From contig JAUXFG010000030.1 in the NCBI GenBank assembly GCA_030620115.1, positions 1 to 33,766 on the forward strand: a stretch of 33,766 bases of DNA, in the 5' to 3' direction. Position numbers and translations under genes: made by a program. Of the stretch, positions 9,345 to 17,948 are shown piece by piece. Below the pieces are notes generated by a model that was given only the letters and a program-made list of their open reading frames with translations, did no database searches and was not told the origin of the DNA. Every line of letters begins with the position of its first letter. Within the stretch, counting starts at the first letter, position 1. This stretch comes from Candidatus Fermentibacterota bacterium. GTDB lineage: Bacteria; JAFGKV01.

Positions 9345-10112
9345 TCAGCGCATGACACAGCCACGGCTCGTTTCCAGGGGAAGATATGCGCCACGGGTCT
9401 CTTCATCGTGAAAGATGGTGCGGGGCAACGTGTCCAAGTCCTCAACCATCTTGCGCGGAACGAATACTTGGTCCCCACCCTGAAGGCTTGCCACCCCGGG
9501 TATGTCCGGAGGCTCTCCACCGTGCTCCCAGTTCTCCAAGAGATCACAGATGGTGTGTTCACCCTCGCCTATCACCACGGCATCCACATATCCCGTCTTC
9601 AGCATGAATGCCGTGGTCTCTGGCAGTCCACATCCCGGTCCGCCGAACACCACTCGACATGGGTGCCTCTTCTTGATTTCCTTGGCCACGGCGAGACTGA
9701 AATGCAGGTTGCTCACATACGTGGAGAAGAGCACATAGTCGGATCTGTTTTCACCCACCATCTTGGCTGCCTGGGAGACGAAACCATCCATACCCTCCGG
9801 GGAGCGCACTTTGGCATGTTCGAGCAGCCCCTGCCAGTCCAATTCCGGGAAATCCTTGCGGTACAACGAATGCAGAATCGCCTCAGGGCCGAGGATGAAG
9901 CTCACCCGCTCGAATTCGCGCCCTATGTTGTAGGCCGATTGATAGGTTCGGTACCAGCCCATATTTGCCCCCTTGAGCCACGTATCCAGATCGAAGGCTA
10001 TTGGCGCATAGCCGGTCGCCCGAAGCACGGTATAGATGCGCGCAAGACCCATATGTGGATTGCGCAACGAGAAGTACGGGCAAAAAACCAGAGAGATTCG
10101 TGGGCTAGGCAT
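9345..10112 (-). pseudogene. B12-binding-domain radical SAM protein, 3'-truncated at the radical SAM motif (ends LETSRGCVMR*)
   Basis: Intact B12-binding-like N-terminus (GEGEHTICDLLENW); ORF stops right after ETSRGC where CxxxCxxC is expected. Confidence 0.75.
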
Positions 10113-10257
10113 ATCGCCTCCCTACTGGCGCCTCTCCCTCATAAGCAAAGACACAAGAATAAACTACCATTCTTGAGGGGAACTTGTCGCGGCTGGGAAT
10201 CATACCGCTCTGTTTCTTGATCCGGATAATCCATTACTAGACAATGCAATTAGGTTC

Positions 10258-10286
10258 TTGACCTGTTTGTAGGCTTGTGGTATAAT
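10258..10286 (+). promoter_or_regulatory. sigma70-type promoter TTGACC-N17-TATAAT upstream of transposase orfA
   Basis: ttgacc at 10258-10263, tataat at 10281-10286, 17-bp spacer; AAAGGGGG ribosome-binding-like sequence before the ATG at 10325. Confidence 0.75.
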
Positions 10287-10324
10287 TACCCCGATTATCA
10301 ATTAGAAAGGGGGAACTATACCAA

Positions 10325-11086
10325 ATGCGCTATTCTGAATCCAGAGAGGAAACAGTGCGGAACTTCTTGTATGACAAGGAGTTAGCCACCCTTCCTGAAC
10401 TGAAAGCAACGCTTCAGACGTCCGCGCCAATGACGGTCTTCCGAACGCTCCGGAGGGTAGATTATCTCAGCAGCTACTCCCATCGTGGAAAATTCTACAC
10501 GCTACGGGAGATCCCTGACTTCGACCTCTTAGGCCTGTGGTCTTGTCGAGGTGTTCACTTCAGCAGACACGGCAACCTGCTCGATACGGCAAAGACGCTG
10601 GTCGGCCAAGCTGAAGCTGGGTACACGGCTTCCGAACTTGACGGGCTTGTGCACGTTGAGGTGAAACATCCTCTCCTTCGACTGACGCGACGAGGCGAAG
10701 TTGCACGCCGCAGGATCGGCGGCAGTTACGTCTATCTGAACACGAATGCCGCCAGACAGCGGCAACAAGTATTGATGCGTGAAGAACGTCAGGCATACGC
10801 CGAAGTGGGAGCGGGGTTGGATGTGGAGTTCTTGCCCGAGGAACTGAAAGCAGCCATTATCCTGTTTTTCAGTCTCCTGAACGAAAAACAGCGGCGGTTC
10901 TACGCCGGAGTGGAGTCCGCGAAGTTGGGATATGGTGGCGACCAGAAGATTGCCGAGATACTGGGGCTGGATGTCCATACTGTGGCCAAAGGACGCCTGG
11001 AACTCCTTAGACGAGACGTTGAAGTAGATCGCGTACGCGCGGCCGGAGGCGGACGCAAGAGCGTTGAAAAAAAACTCCGGCAGTAG
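10325..11086 (+). CDS. Transposase OrfA: winged-helix-like N-terminal domain plus N-terminal segment of ISAzo13-family transposase
   Basis: LNEKQRRFYAGVESAKLGYGGDQKIAEILGLDVHTVAKGRLEL...AGGGRKSVEKK is the ISAzo13 N-terminus; ends just after an A8 run. Confidence 0.8.
   Translation: MRYSESREETVRNFLYDKELATLPELKATLQTSAPMTVFRTLRRVDYLSSYSHRGKFYTLREIPDFDLLGLWSCRGVHFSRHGNLLDTAKTLVGQAEAGYTASELDGLVHVEVKHPLLRLTRRGEVARRRIGGSYVYLNTNAARQRQQVLMREERQAYAEVGAGLDVEFLPEELKAAIILFFSLLNEKQRRFYAGVESAKLGYGGDQKIAEILGLDVHTVAKGRLELLRRDVEVDRVRAAGGGRKSVEKKLRQ
11067..11074 (+). promoter_or_regulatory. A8 slippery site (A_AAA_AAA) for -1 frameshift / transcriptional slippage fusing OrfA and OrfB
   Basis: GTT GAA AAA AAA CTC CGG CAG TAG in frame 0; -1 frame continues ACT CCG GCA GTA GTG CAG GAG into OrfB. 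Confidence 0.75.
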
Positions 11087-12132
11087 TGCAGGAGATCGAG
11101 CGTGTGCTGGAATACGACATAGCCGGCGATCCGAGTTCGGGAAGAAAATGGACGCGAATGACGCCTAAGAAGATCGCATCGTGCTTGACAAAACGCCTCG
11201 ACATCACTGTCTGCGCAACAACCATTCGCAGACTACTCAAGGAGCTTGACTATTCATTGAAGGGTAACAGGAAGTGTATTTCAGCGACCTCGAGTCCGGA
11301 TCGGGACGAGCAGTTCGGGATTATCAAACGCCAGCGGAAGGAATTCGCTACGGCAGGCGATCCGAGCATCAGCGTGGACACGAAGGCAAAGGAGCAGATT
11401 GGTCGCTTCAAGAACCCTGGACGAACATGGTGTCGCCAAGCCAGGAAAGTGAATGATCACGACTTCCGTTCCCATGCCTTGGGCGTGGCTTCGCCTTATG
11501 GTGTGTATGACGTGCAGCTGAATTCCGGAATGCTCGCAGTGGGGAAGTCGGCGGACACCCCAGAATTCGCAGTCAACAGCATCGCGACGTGGTGGAAACG
11601 TTACGGCAAATACAACTACCCAACTGCAAGCAGGATACTTATCCTGGCGGACGGCGGAGGCAGCAACGGCGCGCGTTGCCGCGCATGGAAGAAGTTCCTG
11701 CAGGAGAAGCTGGCCGACCCTTACGCTCTCACCGTCACCGTGTGCCACTATCCGGCCGGAGCAAGCAAATGGAACCCAATCGAACATAGGATGTTCAGTG
11801 AGATCTCCAAGAACTGGGCCGGAGAACCGTTGGAAACGTTCGAAAGCGTTGTGAACTTCGCCCGAGAAACCAGGACCGATACAGGGTTGAGGATCGAAGC
11901 TCACCTCGATGAACGGGAGTACCAGAAGGGAATCAAAGTCTCGGATAAGGAGATGGCTGAACTAACCGTTGATAAAGACAAGACCCTTGGGAAGTGGAAC
12001 TACACCATAAGGCCGAGATCTCACGAAACCTCCACATCAGAAGAAACAGACGTCAAAGCTCTGCTTCAAACGCTGTTTTGGAAAATGATCACTGCTCATC
12101 CCGAGGCGGTAACAGTTCAAGCAAGAATGTGA
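11086..12132 (+). CDS. ISAzo13-family transposase catalytic domain (OrfB, DDE)
   Basis: ISVDTKAKEQIGRFKNPGRTW, ILADGGGSNGARCRAWKKFLQ, VCHYPAGASKWNPIEHRMFSEISKNWAGEPLETFESVVN, KWNYTIRP. Confidence 0.92.
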   Translation: MQEIERVLEYDIAGDPSSGRKWTRMTPKKIASCLTKRLDITVCATTIRRLLKELDYSLKGNRKCISATSSPDRDEQFGIIKRQRKEFATAGDPSISVDTKAKEQIGRFKNPGRTWCRQARKVNDHDFRSHALGVASPYGVYDVQLNSGMLAVGKSADTPEFAVNSIATWWKRYGKYNYPTASRILILADGGGSNGARCRAWKKFLQEKLADPYALTVTVCHYPAGASKWNPIEHRMFSEISKNWAGEPLETFESVVNFARETRTDTGLRIEAHLDEREYQKGIKVSDKEMAELTVDKDKTLGKWNYTIRPRSHETSTSEETDVKALLQTLFWKMITAHPEAVTVQARM

Positions 12133-12202
12133 AGTTATTTCTGCGCGGACCCTAAGCACGCCTCCATGCCGGAGGGGCATGATAGGATGATTGCTCGAAA
12201 AA

Positions 12203-13225
12203 TCAGCGGTTCTGATAATCCCCCCATTCACCCTGATAGCGGGTCTGCGCCAGGAAGCGACGCACGCGGCGTTCGGTCCCAAACGCGCGATAGGCGAACG
12301 CATACCAGAGTTTCGCCCCGGTTGACATGATCTGAAGGGGCGTGCCCCGTAGCTGACGGCCCTCCCCGCGCAGCTTCCGCATTCGACCTTCGATTCTTGC
12401 TACGAAGTTCTCTCTTGCGGGTTTGAAATCAAGAGGCGCCATGTCAGCTGCGTCACCAATGCGCTCGATTTCGTTCAAATCGGCAATCCCAAGGCCTCGT
12501 CGAGCACATTCCTGGATGTGATCGATCTCTTGGGGATCAAAGCCCATGAGATGCGCAGCCACGGCATCCAAGGCAACAGGATCCCGAGACGCGAGGATAA
12601 GCCCAACCTCCTTGGGGCTGCCACTCTTGGGCCCGTTCCCCTCCATGGCAACCACGGCATCCATAAGATGAAGACGACAACCGATCAGCGTATGAAGCTG
12701 AGCAATCTTGCGGGAAAGGTCCACATGAAATCTCTCTCTCCCGGTTTCGAGGAATCCCCAGAAATTTTTCAGTGCCCCTGAGATGACAGATCTGAAGTGA
12801 GTCTTCATCACACAGATGTTCACCACCTGCTGAGTTCTCACTATGTCGGGAAGGAGAAGCTCCTCGCCATCGATGGCGGCGGGCGAGTACGGATGGTGGG
12901 TCATGTTGTGCCAAGGTAGACCCAGCGGCCGCAACAAAGCTTCGTACCCCGAGGTCCGGTATGCTTTGTCAGCGTCCGTGACCACTTGACTGCTTTCGGT
13001 GAGCGTTATTTGCCCGAGGAAATCCTTCATATGCTCGTACGCGGCCCGGGTGACCGCAGGCGAGACGATGGCGCCGGGAAGAAGGAGGTCATGGGTGAGA
13101 TTGACTTTGAAACAGCAATCCTTGCCTTGCTCCAGCACCGCCCCCCACTGAACCGCATCCAGCGCTTCGGCGACGCTCCGCTTGATTCCTCTTTTGACAC
13201 TGAATACCGCGACCCTGCTCTTCAC
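12203..13225 (-). CDS. DUF362 domain-containing protein
   Basis: CFKVNLTHDLLLPGAIVSPAV, NICVMKTHFRSVISGALKNFWGFL, LILASRDPVALDAVAAHLMGF; 4-nt overlap with upstream gene. Confidence 0.85.
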   Translation of the reverse strand: MKSRVAVFSVKRGIKRSVAEALDAVQWGAVLEQGKDCCFKVNLTHDLLLPGAIVSPAVTRAAYEHMKDFLGQITLTESSQVVTDADKAYRTSGYEALLRPLGLPWHNMTHHPYSPAAIDGEELLLPDIVRTQQVVNICVMKTHFRSVISGALKNFWGFLETGRERFHVDLSRKIAQLHTLIGCRLHLMDAVVAMEGNGPKSGSPKEVGLILASRDPVALDAVAAHLMGFDPQEIDHIQECARRGLGIADLNEIERIGDAADMAPLDFKPARENFVARIEGRMRKLRGEGRQLRGTPLQIMSTGAKLWYAFAYRAFGTERRVRRFLAQTRYQGEWGDYQNR

Positions 13226-14115
13226 CGCACTCCTTCTTTCTTTAGCCTCGCTCCCCTATGTCCTGCAACCGCCGCTCCCAACAATGCAGGAAGCAGCATA
13301 TTGATGACAAAAAGCTGGAATGCCGCCTGGACAGCAATAGCCTCTTCTACGCCAAAAGACGCCAACACTACCGCCGCGGTGGCCTCGCGTACACCCAGGC
13401 CACCAATGGCCACAGGCAGCGCCACCGCCAGGAAGATCAAGGGCAGGCTTTTCACGGAAACCAAGAACGGTACCGAGACATATGCGGTAAGCACGAGATG
13501 GAACTGGAGGAGATTGAAGGCGTAAACCAGCACCGCAAGAAACAACACACTTGCCATGGTCCGGAAATCCAAGAGCTCCACGCCTCTTCTTACCTGCCCG
13601 ATGCGACCCTCTTTTTGAGGGAAAAGCCGGGCAAGAGCAGAACCCGAAAGGGCAATGGCTACTATTGAGATAGCGAGGATGATTCCCACGACAGGTTCCA
13701 GTAGCACACCCAACGAGAGCATGGCCACCACAAGGAAATCGGATCCAAGGTCAACCATCGACAGCCCTGAAAGTGCAAGTCTGTTGCCTCTCCCGAGCGC
13801 GAAAGCGCTGGAGACTTGACCAAGCCGCCCCGGAGTTACCACTGCGCCTGCAGTACCCACAAGCAGACTGGTGGTGGCATCGAGCCAGGTCAAGGACTTC
13901 AGGGAACGGGTCGCCAAAAGCTTCCACCGGGTCACCTTGAGCATGTATCGCGGCACCGCCAATAAGACAGCCAGGAGGAGATACTTCGGATCCACACCTC
14001 CGACCGCGGCCCAAAGACGCCCAGCTCCGACCTTCAACACGATGGCCGCAACAATGGCGAGAGACACAAATCCCCTGAGCATCCAGCTTCTTGGGCGCAA
14101 CATCATACTCTCCAC
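13222..14115 (-). CDS. Lysylphosphatidylglycerol synthase TM / flippase-like (UPF0104) membrane protein
   Basis: LLVGTAGAVVTPGRLGQVSSAFALGRGNRLALSGLSMVDLGSDFL; FLAVALPVAIGGLGVREATAAVVLASFGV. Confidence 0.8.
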   Translation of the reverse strand: MESMMLRPRSWMLRGFVSLAIVAAIVLKVGAGRLWAAVGGVDPKYLLLAVLLAVPRYMLKVTRWKLLATRSLKSLTWLDATTSLLVGTAGAVVTPGRLGQVSSAFALGRGNRLALSGLSMVDLGSDFLVVAMLSLGVLLEPVVGIILAISIVAIALSGSALARLFPQKEGRIGQVRRGVELLDFRTMASVLFLAVLVYAFNLLQFHLVLTAYVSVPFLVSVKSLPLIFLAVALPVAIGGLGVREATAAVVLASFGVEEAIAVQAAFQLFVINMLLPALLGAAVAGHRGARLKKEGVR

Positions 14116-14343
14116 AGCAAACGACTCGGGTCAGAATCGTCCACTACCCACATGCTCCGCCGAGTCGAGAACCATGCAGGTGGGCGGCGATCCCCAAAGA
14201 CGGAGAATTACCATGTCCCTGAGTCAGACGGCAAGAGCGGTTGACTTCATCCGGGCTGACGAGTTTCTATCGGTGTGAACCCGCTCAATGCGGGGAAACA
14301 ACAGGCCTGGCCCAGGTGATATGGCAGGAGCCGGAGGTTCGAG

Positions 14344-15399
14344 TTGTCGAAGAAGACTGTTCTGGCCATCAAAACACATGCATTGGGCGATGTTTTACTG
14401 GTGACCCCCGCCCTCCACCGCTTGCGCCTGGCCACGCCGGGAAAACGGCTGGTCTGTCTCACCACTTCCCGCTGCGCACCCCTATTCGCGGGTAATCCCG
14501 ATATAGACGAACTCATTGTGTTGCAGGGGCTCCGTCCGACTCCCGCGCTCCTTGTCCAAACCTCACGCCTTATCAGCCTCCGTCCTGATGAAGCAGTAGT
14601 CTTCCAGGTCTCGCCTTTGGCCCGGGCGCTTGCACGGCTCTCCGGCACACGCAGAATCGCGCATTTGCGTTCGGACACTTCCGCCGGATCCGAAAACACC
14701 ATAAGCTGGCCCCCTGAGCGCGATCGTTACACAGGTGATGCCTATCAGGACTTAGTGGCTGCCCTCTTTCCTGAGTCTGAGCGTGCATCACGGGCGCCTC
14801 GTGTATTTGTGCAAGAGAAGGAACTATATGCCGCAGATGAGCTCCTCCGCGGCAAGGGCCTTGATGGCACCGGGCGATTTGCCGTTATTGCCCCAGGGGG
14901 TGGTCATAACCAGCGTCAGGATGTTCCTGAGAAGAGATGGCCGACTGACCGTTTCGCGGAGCTGATAGATCGTGTGCAAGACACCCTGGGTCTGCCTGTA
15001 GTCCTGGTTGGCTCCCCCGAGGAGCGTGGGATTATTCATCAGGTGACCAGTGCCTGCACAAGCGCACCGCGAAACCTCGCGGGAGAAACCGACCTGAGGC
15101 TTCTCTCTGCGGTGGTGAAAAAGTCCTCTATGGTGATCACCAACGACTCCCTGGTCCTTCATCTTGGAGTGGCATTGGCGAGGCGCGTGATCGGCCTTTT
15201 CGGCCCTACCAGTGCAGCAAACTTCCTTCCAGCTGGCACTGGAGTTCATCGCGCCGTAAGTTCCAACGTTCCTTGCAGTCCTTGCTACGGAAATGGGCTA
15301 TTCCCAGGGTGCGCACTTGGTCGGGCAACCTGTATGGCCGGGATCACGGTTGACCATGTCTTCGATGCGGTGAAGGGAGCTTGGGGACTTGAAACTTGA
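14344..15399 (+). CDS. Glycosyltransferase family 9 (heptosyltransferase-like)
   Basis: TTG start, VLAIKTHALGDVLLVTPALHRL; ITNDSLVLHLGVALARRVIGLFGPTSAANFLP; SSNVPCSPCY. Confidence 0.88.
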   Translation: MSKKTVLAIKTHALGDVLLVTPALHRLRLATPGKRLVCLTTSRCAPLFAGNPDIDELIVLQGLRPTPALLVQTSRLISLRPDEAVVFQVSPLARALARLSGTRRIAHLRSDTSAGSENTISWPPERDRYTGDAYQDLVAALFPESERASRAPRVFVQEKELYAADELLRGKGLDGTGRFAVIAPGGGHNQRQDVPEKRWPTDRFAELIDRVQDTLGLPVVLVGSPEERGIIHQVTSACTSAPRNLAGETDLRLLSAVVKKSSMVITNDSLVLHLGVALARRVIGLFGPTSAANFLPAGTGVHRAVSSNVPCSPCYGNGLFPGCALGRATCMAGITVDHVFDAVKGAWGLET

Positions 15400-15438
15400 C
15401 GATGGATCATTCACACCTGAACACTAGGACCTGAGTGA

Positions 15439-15531
15439 CTTCTCAATGAGTCCATGCGATATCGGGGAAATCCCCCTTAATCCCCCTTTGCAAAAGGGGG
15501 AGAAGGTCGGATGCCCGAACTCATTGAGAAG
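15439..15531. repeat. 93-bp inverted-repeat element with perfect 13-bp TIR CTTCTCAATGAGT and central CCCCCTTTGCAAAAGGGGG hairpin
   Basis: cttctcaatgagt at 15439-15451, actcattgagaag at 15519-15531. Confidence 0.75.
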
Positions 15532-15552
15532 CTGCAAACCTGAAACAATCAA

Positions 15553-16509
15553 ATGAATGCAGCATCCAAAATCGTGATGGACCTCTACTATCTTCTCGCC
15601 GGGGGAACCGTATCTCTTGTGAGACGTCATCGCAGGCATCTTCTCACCATGGCCCGGTTTCTCGGCACTCTGCGATCATGGGTTGGCTATGTGGGGCCGA
15701 AGAAATCAAGAAAGATCTTCCTAGACCATATGGGCCACGCGCTCCCGGATTTAAGCGCACATGAGCTAAAATCACTTCTCTCGGAGTTCTGGTTCTACCA
15801 CCAGCTCCGTTTCCTCGATCTTTTTATGGTTGCGCAGGCGAGCCGTGAAAAACTGGGACAAATGCTTTTATTCGATGGTCTTGATCACCTCGACCGCGCC
15901 CGTGAGCACGGACGCGGTGTTTTCGTCACCACACTCCACATTGGTGATCCCCGGGTCTGTCACATCGCGCTGGGGCATCAGGGCTACCCGGTACATCTTC
16001 TCAGCGCACGCTACGATGAATATAGCCCTCGTGCCCGAGCGGCACGCCTGGCCTCCTCTCGCCGATACCATAAGGTCAGCTTCCTCGATCGGTCTCTCAG
16101 ATGGGTATTCCGTGAGCTCCACGACAACAGGGTCATATTCATGGCAGTGAGCGGGTATGGCGGCCCAAGCGGACATGAGGTAAGCTTCCTGTCCAGAGAC
16201 ATTCTCTTCTCATCCGCGCCTGCGAGAATCTCATTCAAGGCTCAGTGCCCGGTTATTCCCGCGGTAGACACCATCGATGAGAGGGGAAGACATGTGCTGA
16301 AGCTCTTGCCCCCCATCAAACCCCCTTCAGCAGAGGATCACCTTCACGCCTTCACCGGCTCGCTGGTGCGCATCTTTGAGCAGGAAGCCCTGTCGCACCC
16401 TTCACAGCTTGACTGGATATGGTATGTGATTCGCTGTCAGGAGATGCGGGGAGAAGTCAAAGCCTATGAAGAGGGGAAAAACATCAGGGCCGGGGTGGCC
16501 GCACGGTGA
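15553..16509 (+). CDS. LpxL/HtrB-like lysophospholipid acyltransferase family protein
   Basis: GRGVFVTTLHIGDPRVCHIALGHQGYPVHLLSARYDEYSPRARAARLASSRR; FSSAPARISFKAQCPVIPAV. Confidence 0.7.
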   Translation: MNAASKIVMDLYYLLAGGTVSLVRRHRRHLLTMARFLGTLRSWVGYVGPKKSRKIFLDHMGHALPDLSAHELKSLLSEFWFYHQLRFLDLFMVAQASREKLGQMLLFDGLDHLDRAREHGRGVFVTTLHIGDPRVCHIALGHQGYPVHLLSARYDEYSPRARAARLASSRRYHKVSFLDRSLRWVFRELHDNRVIFMAVSGYGGPSGHEVSFLSRDILFSSAPARISFKAQCPVIPAVDTIDERGRHVLKLLPPIKPPSAEDHLHAFTGSLVRIFEQEALSHPSQLDWIWYVIRCQEMRGEVKAYEEGKNIRAGVAAR

Positions 16510-17948
16510 GTTGCAAGGTCCTCTTCCTGAACCCTCCATATCTTCCGAAGTTCTCGAGATCCCAACGGAGTCCGGCGGTGACACGAAGTGGGACGCTCTA
16601 CTACCCCATGTGGCTCGCATATGCCGCAGGGAACACAGAGCACCATGGGCACGAGATACACCTTGTGGATGCCCCGGCCGCGGGCGCCGGCACACAAGAC
16701 GTGATCACAAGCATCCCCTGGACTCCTGATCTGGTGGTGGTGGATACATCCACCCCAAGCATCGCCAACGATCTTGTAGTGGCAGGTACGCTGGCCAAGG
16801 CATGGCCCCGCGCCCATATCTCCCTGGTGGGGACCCACGTGACCGCTCTTCCAGAAGAGGCGCTCTCCTTTTCCCATATACATTCAGTTGCCCGAGGAGA
16901 ATACGACGAGACCATCGCAGAGCTCGCTGACTCCCTCGATGCAGAATCCGGACTGGAAAGCATACCAGGGCTGAGCTGGAAAAACGGGCGTGATTATGTG
17001 GCCAATCCTCCGAGACCCCTCTTGGAAGACCTTGACCAACTGCCATTCGTGTCACGCATCTACCGCCGATTTCTTGACTTCAGAAATTACTTCAACCCAA
17101 ACGCTCTTTCTCCAATGGTAACAATAGTAAGCAGCCGCGGCTGTCCCTATGGTTGTGACTTCTGTGTGTATCCCCACGTCATGACCGGTACGCGCCAAAG
17201 ATTAAGAAACGTCGCCCGCGTGGTTGATGAGATGGAGGAGATTGTCGAGTCTTTTCCAGGGGTACGAGCGGTATTCTTCGAGGACGATACCCTCACGGCC
17301 AACAGAGCCCACGCCAGGCGATTGAGTGAGGAAATCCTGGAGAGGGACCTCTCACTCAGCTGGACGACCAATGCACGGGCAGACGTTGATTACGACACGC
17401 TCAAACTCATGAAAAAGGCGCATCTGCGCTGCCTTTGTGTGGGATTCGAAAGCGGTTCGGAAGCGCTCCTTGCGCATATGCACAAGAGGCTCCATGTAGA
17501 CAGGGCGGTGGAATTCATGGCCGATGCACAAAAAGCAGGCGTATTAGTACATGGCTGCTTTTTAGTGGGGATGGCGGGCGAAACAGAGGAGTCGATGCAG
17601 CAAACCCTTAAACTGGCTCTCCGATTGAACCCGGACACCGCCCAGTTCTATCCTTTGATGGTATACCCTGGTTCGCCGGCATACGACGAGAGCAAAAAGC
17701 TTGGTTTCCTCGCGGCCCAACGCTTTGATCAGTGGCTCACACCGGAAGGGTACCACACCGCGGTCACCCGAAGCAGTCAGCTCGAGCCCCAAGACCTCGT
17801 GTCTTTCTGCTCCCATGCCAGGAGACGTTTCTATCTCCGACCTCGTTTTCTTGCAAGGAAATTGGTCCAGGCCTTTGTGGATGAGGGAGAACGCATCAGA
17901 ATCATGCGGGCATCCCGAATCTTCTGGCGACATCTGGTGTCACCATGA
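16506..17948 (+). CDS. B12-binding domain radical SAM protein
   Basis: SSRGCPYGCDFCVYPHVMTG; VFFEDDTLTANRAHARRLSEEIL; overlaps the preceding stop. Confidence 0.9.
   Translation: MSCKVLFLNPPYLPKFSRSQRSPAVTRSGTLYYPMWLAYAAGNTEHHGHEIHLVDAPAAGAGTQDVITSIPWTPDLVVVDTSTPSIANDLVVAGTLAKAWPRAHISLVGTHVTALPEEALSFSHIHSVARGEYDETIAELADSLDAESGLESIPGLSWKNGRDYVANPPRPLLEDLDQLPFVSRIYRRFLDFRNYFNPNALSPMVTIVSSRGCPYGCDFCVYPHVMTGTRQRLRNVARVVDEMEEIVESFPGVRAVFFEDDTLTANRAHARRLSEEILERDLSLSWTTNARADVDYDTLKLMKKAHLRCLCVGFESGSEALLAHMHKRLHVDRAVEFMADAQKAGVLVHGCFLVGMAGETEESMQQTLKLALRLNPDTAQFYPLMVYPGSPAYDESKKLGFLAAQRFDQWLTPEGYHTAVTRSSQLEPQDLVSFCSHARRRFYLRPRFLARKLVQAFVDEGERIRIMRASRIFWRHLVSP

Larger units (their letters stand above)
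10151..12147 (+). mobile_element. ISAzo13-family insertion sequence (proposed boundaries)
   Basis: Transposase homology plus candidate imperfect TIRs ACACAAGAATAAACTACCATTCTTG (left) / GCGCAGAAATAACTTCACATTCTTG (right, reverse complement), 17/25 ungapped identity. Confidence 0.65.

Noticed and set aside
9408-10220. 270-aa plus-strand ORF
   Set aside because: Antisense to the B12-binding radical SAM fragment; no recognisable domain.
11281-11904. 207-aa minus-strand ORF
   Set aside because: Antisense to transposase OrfB; no domain recognised.
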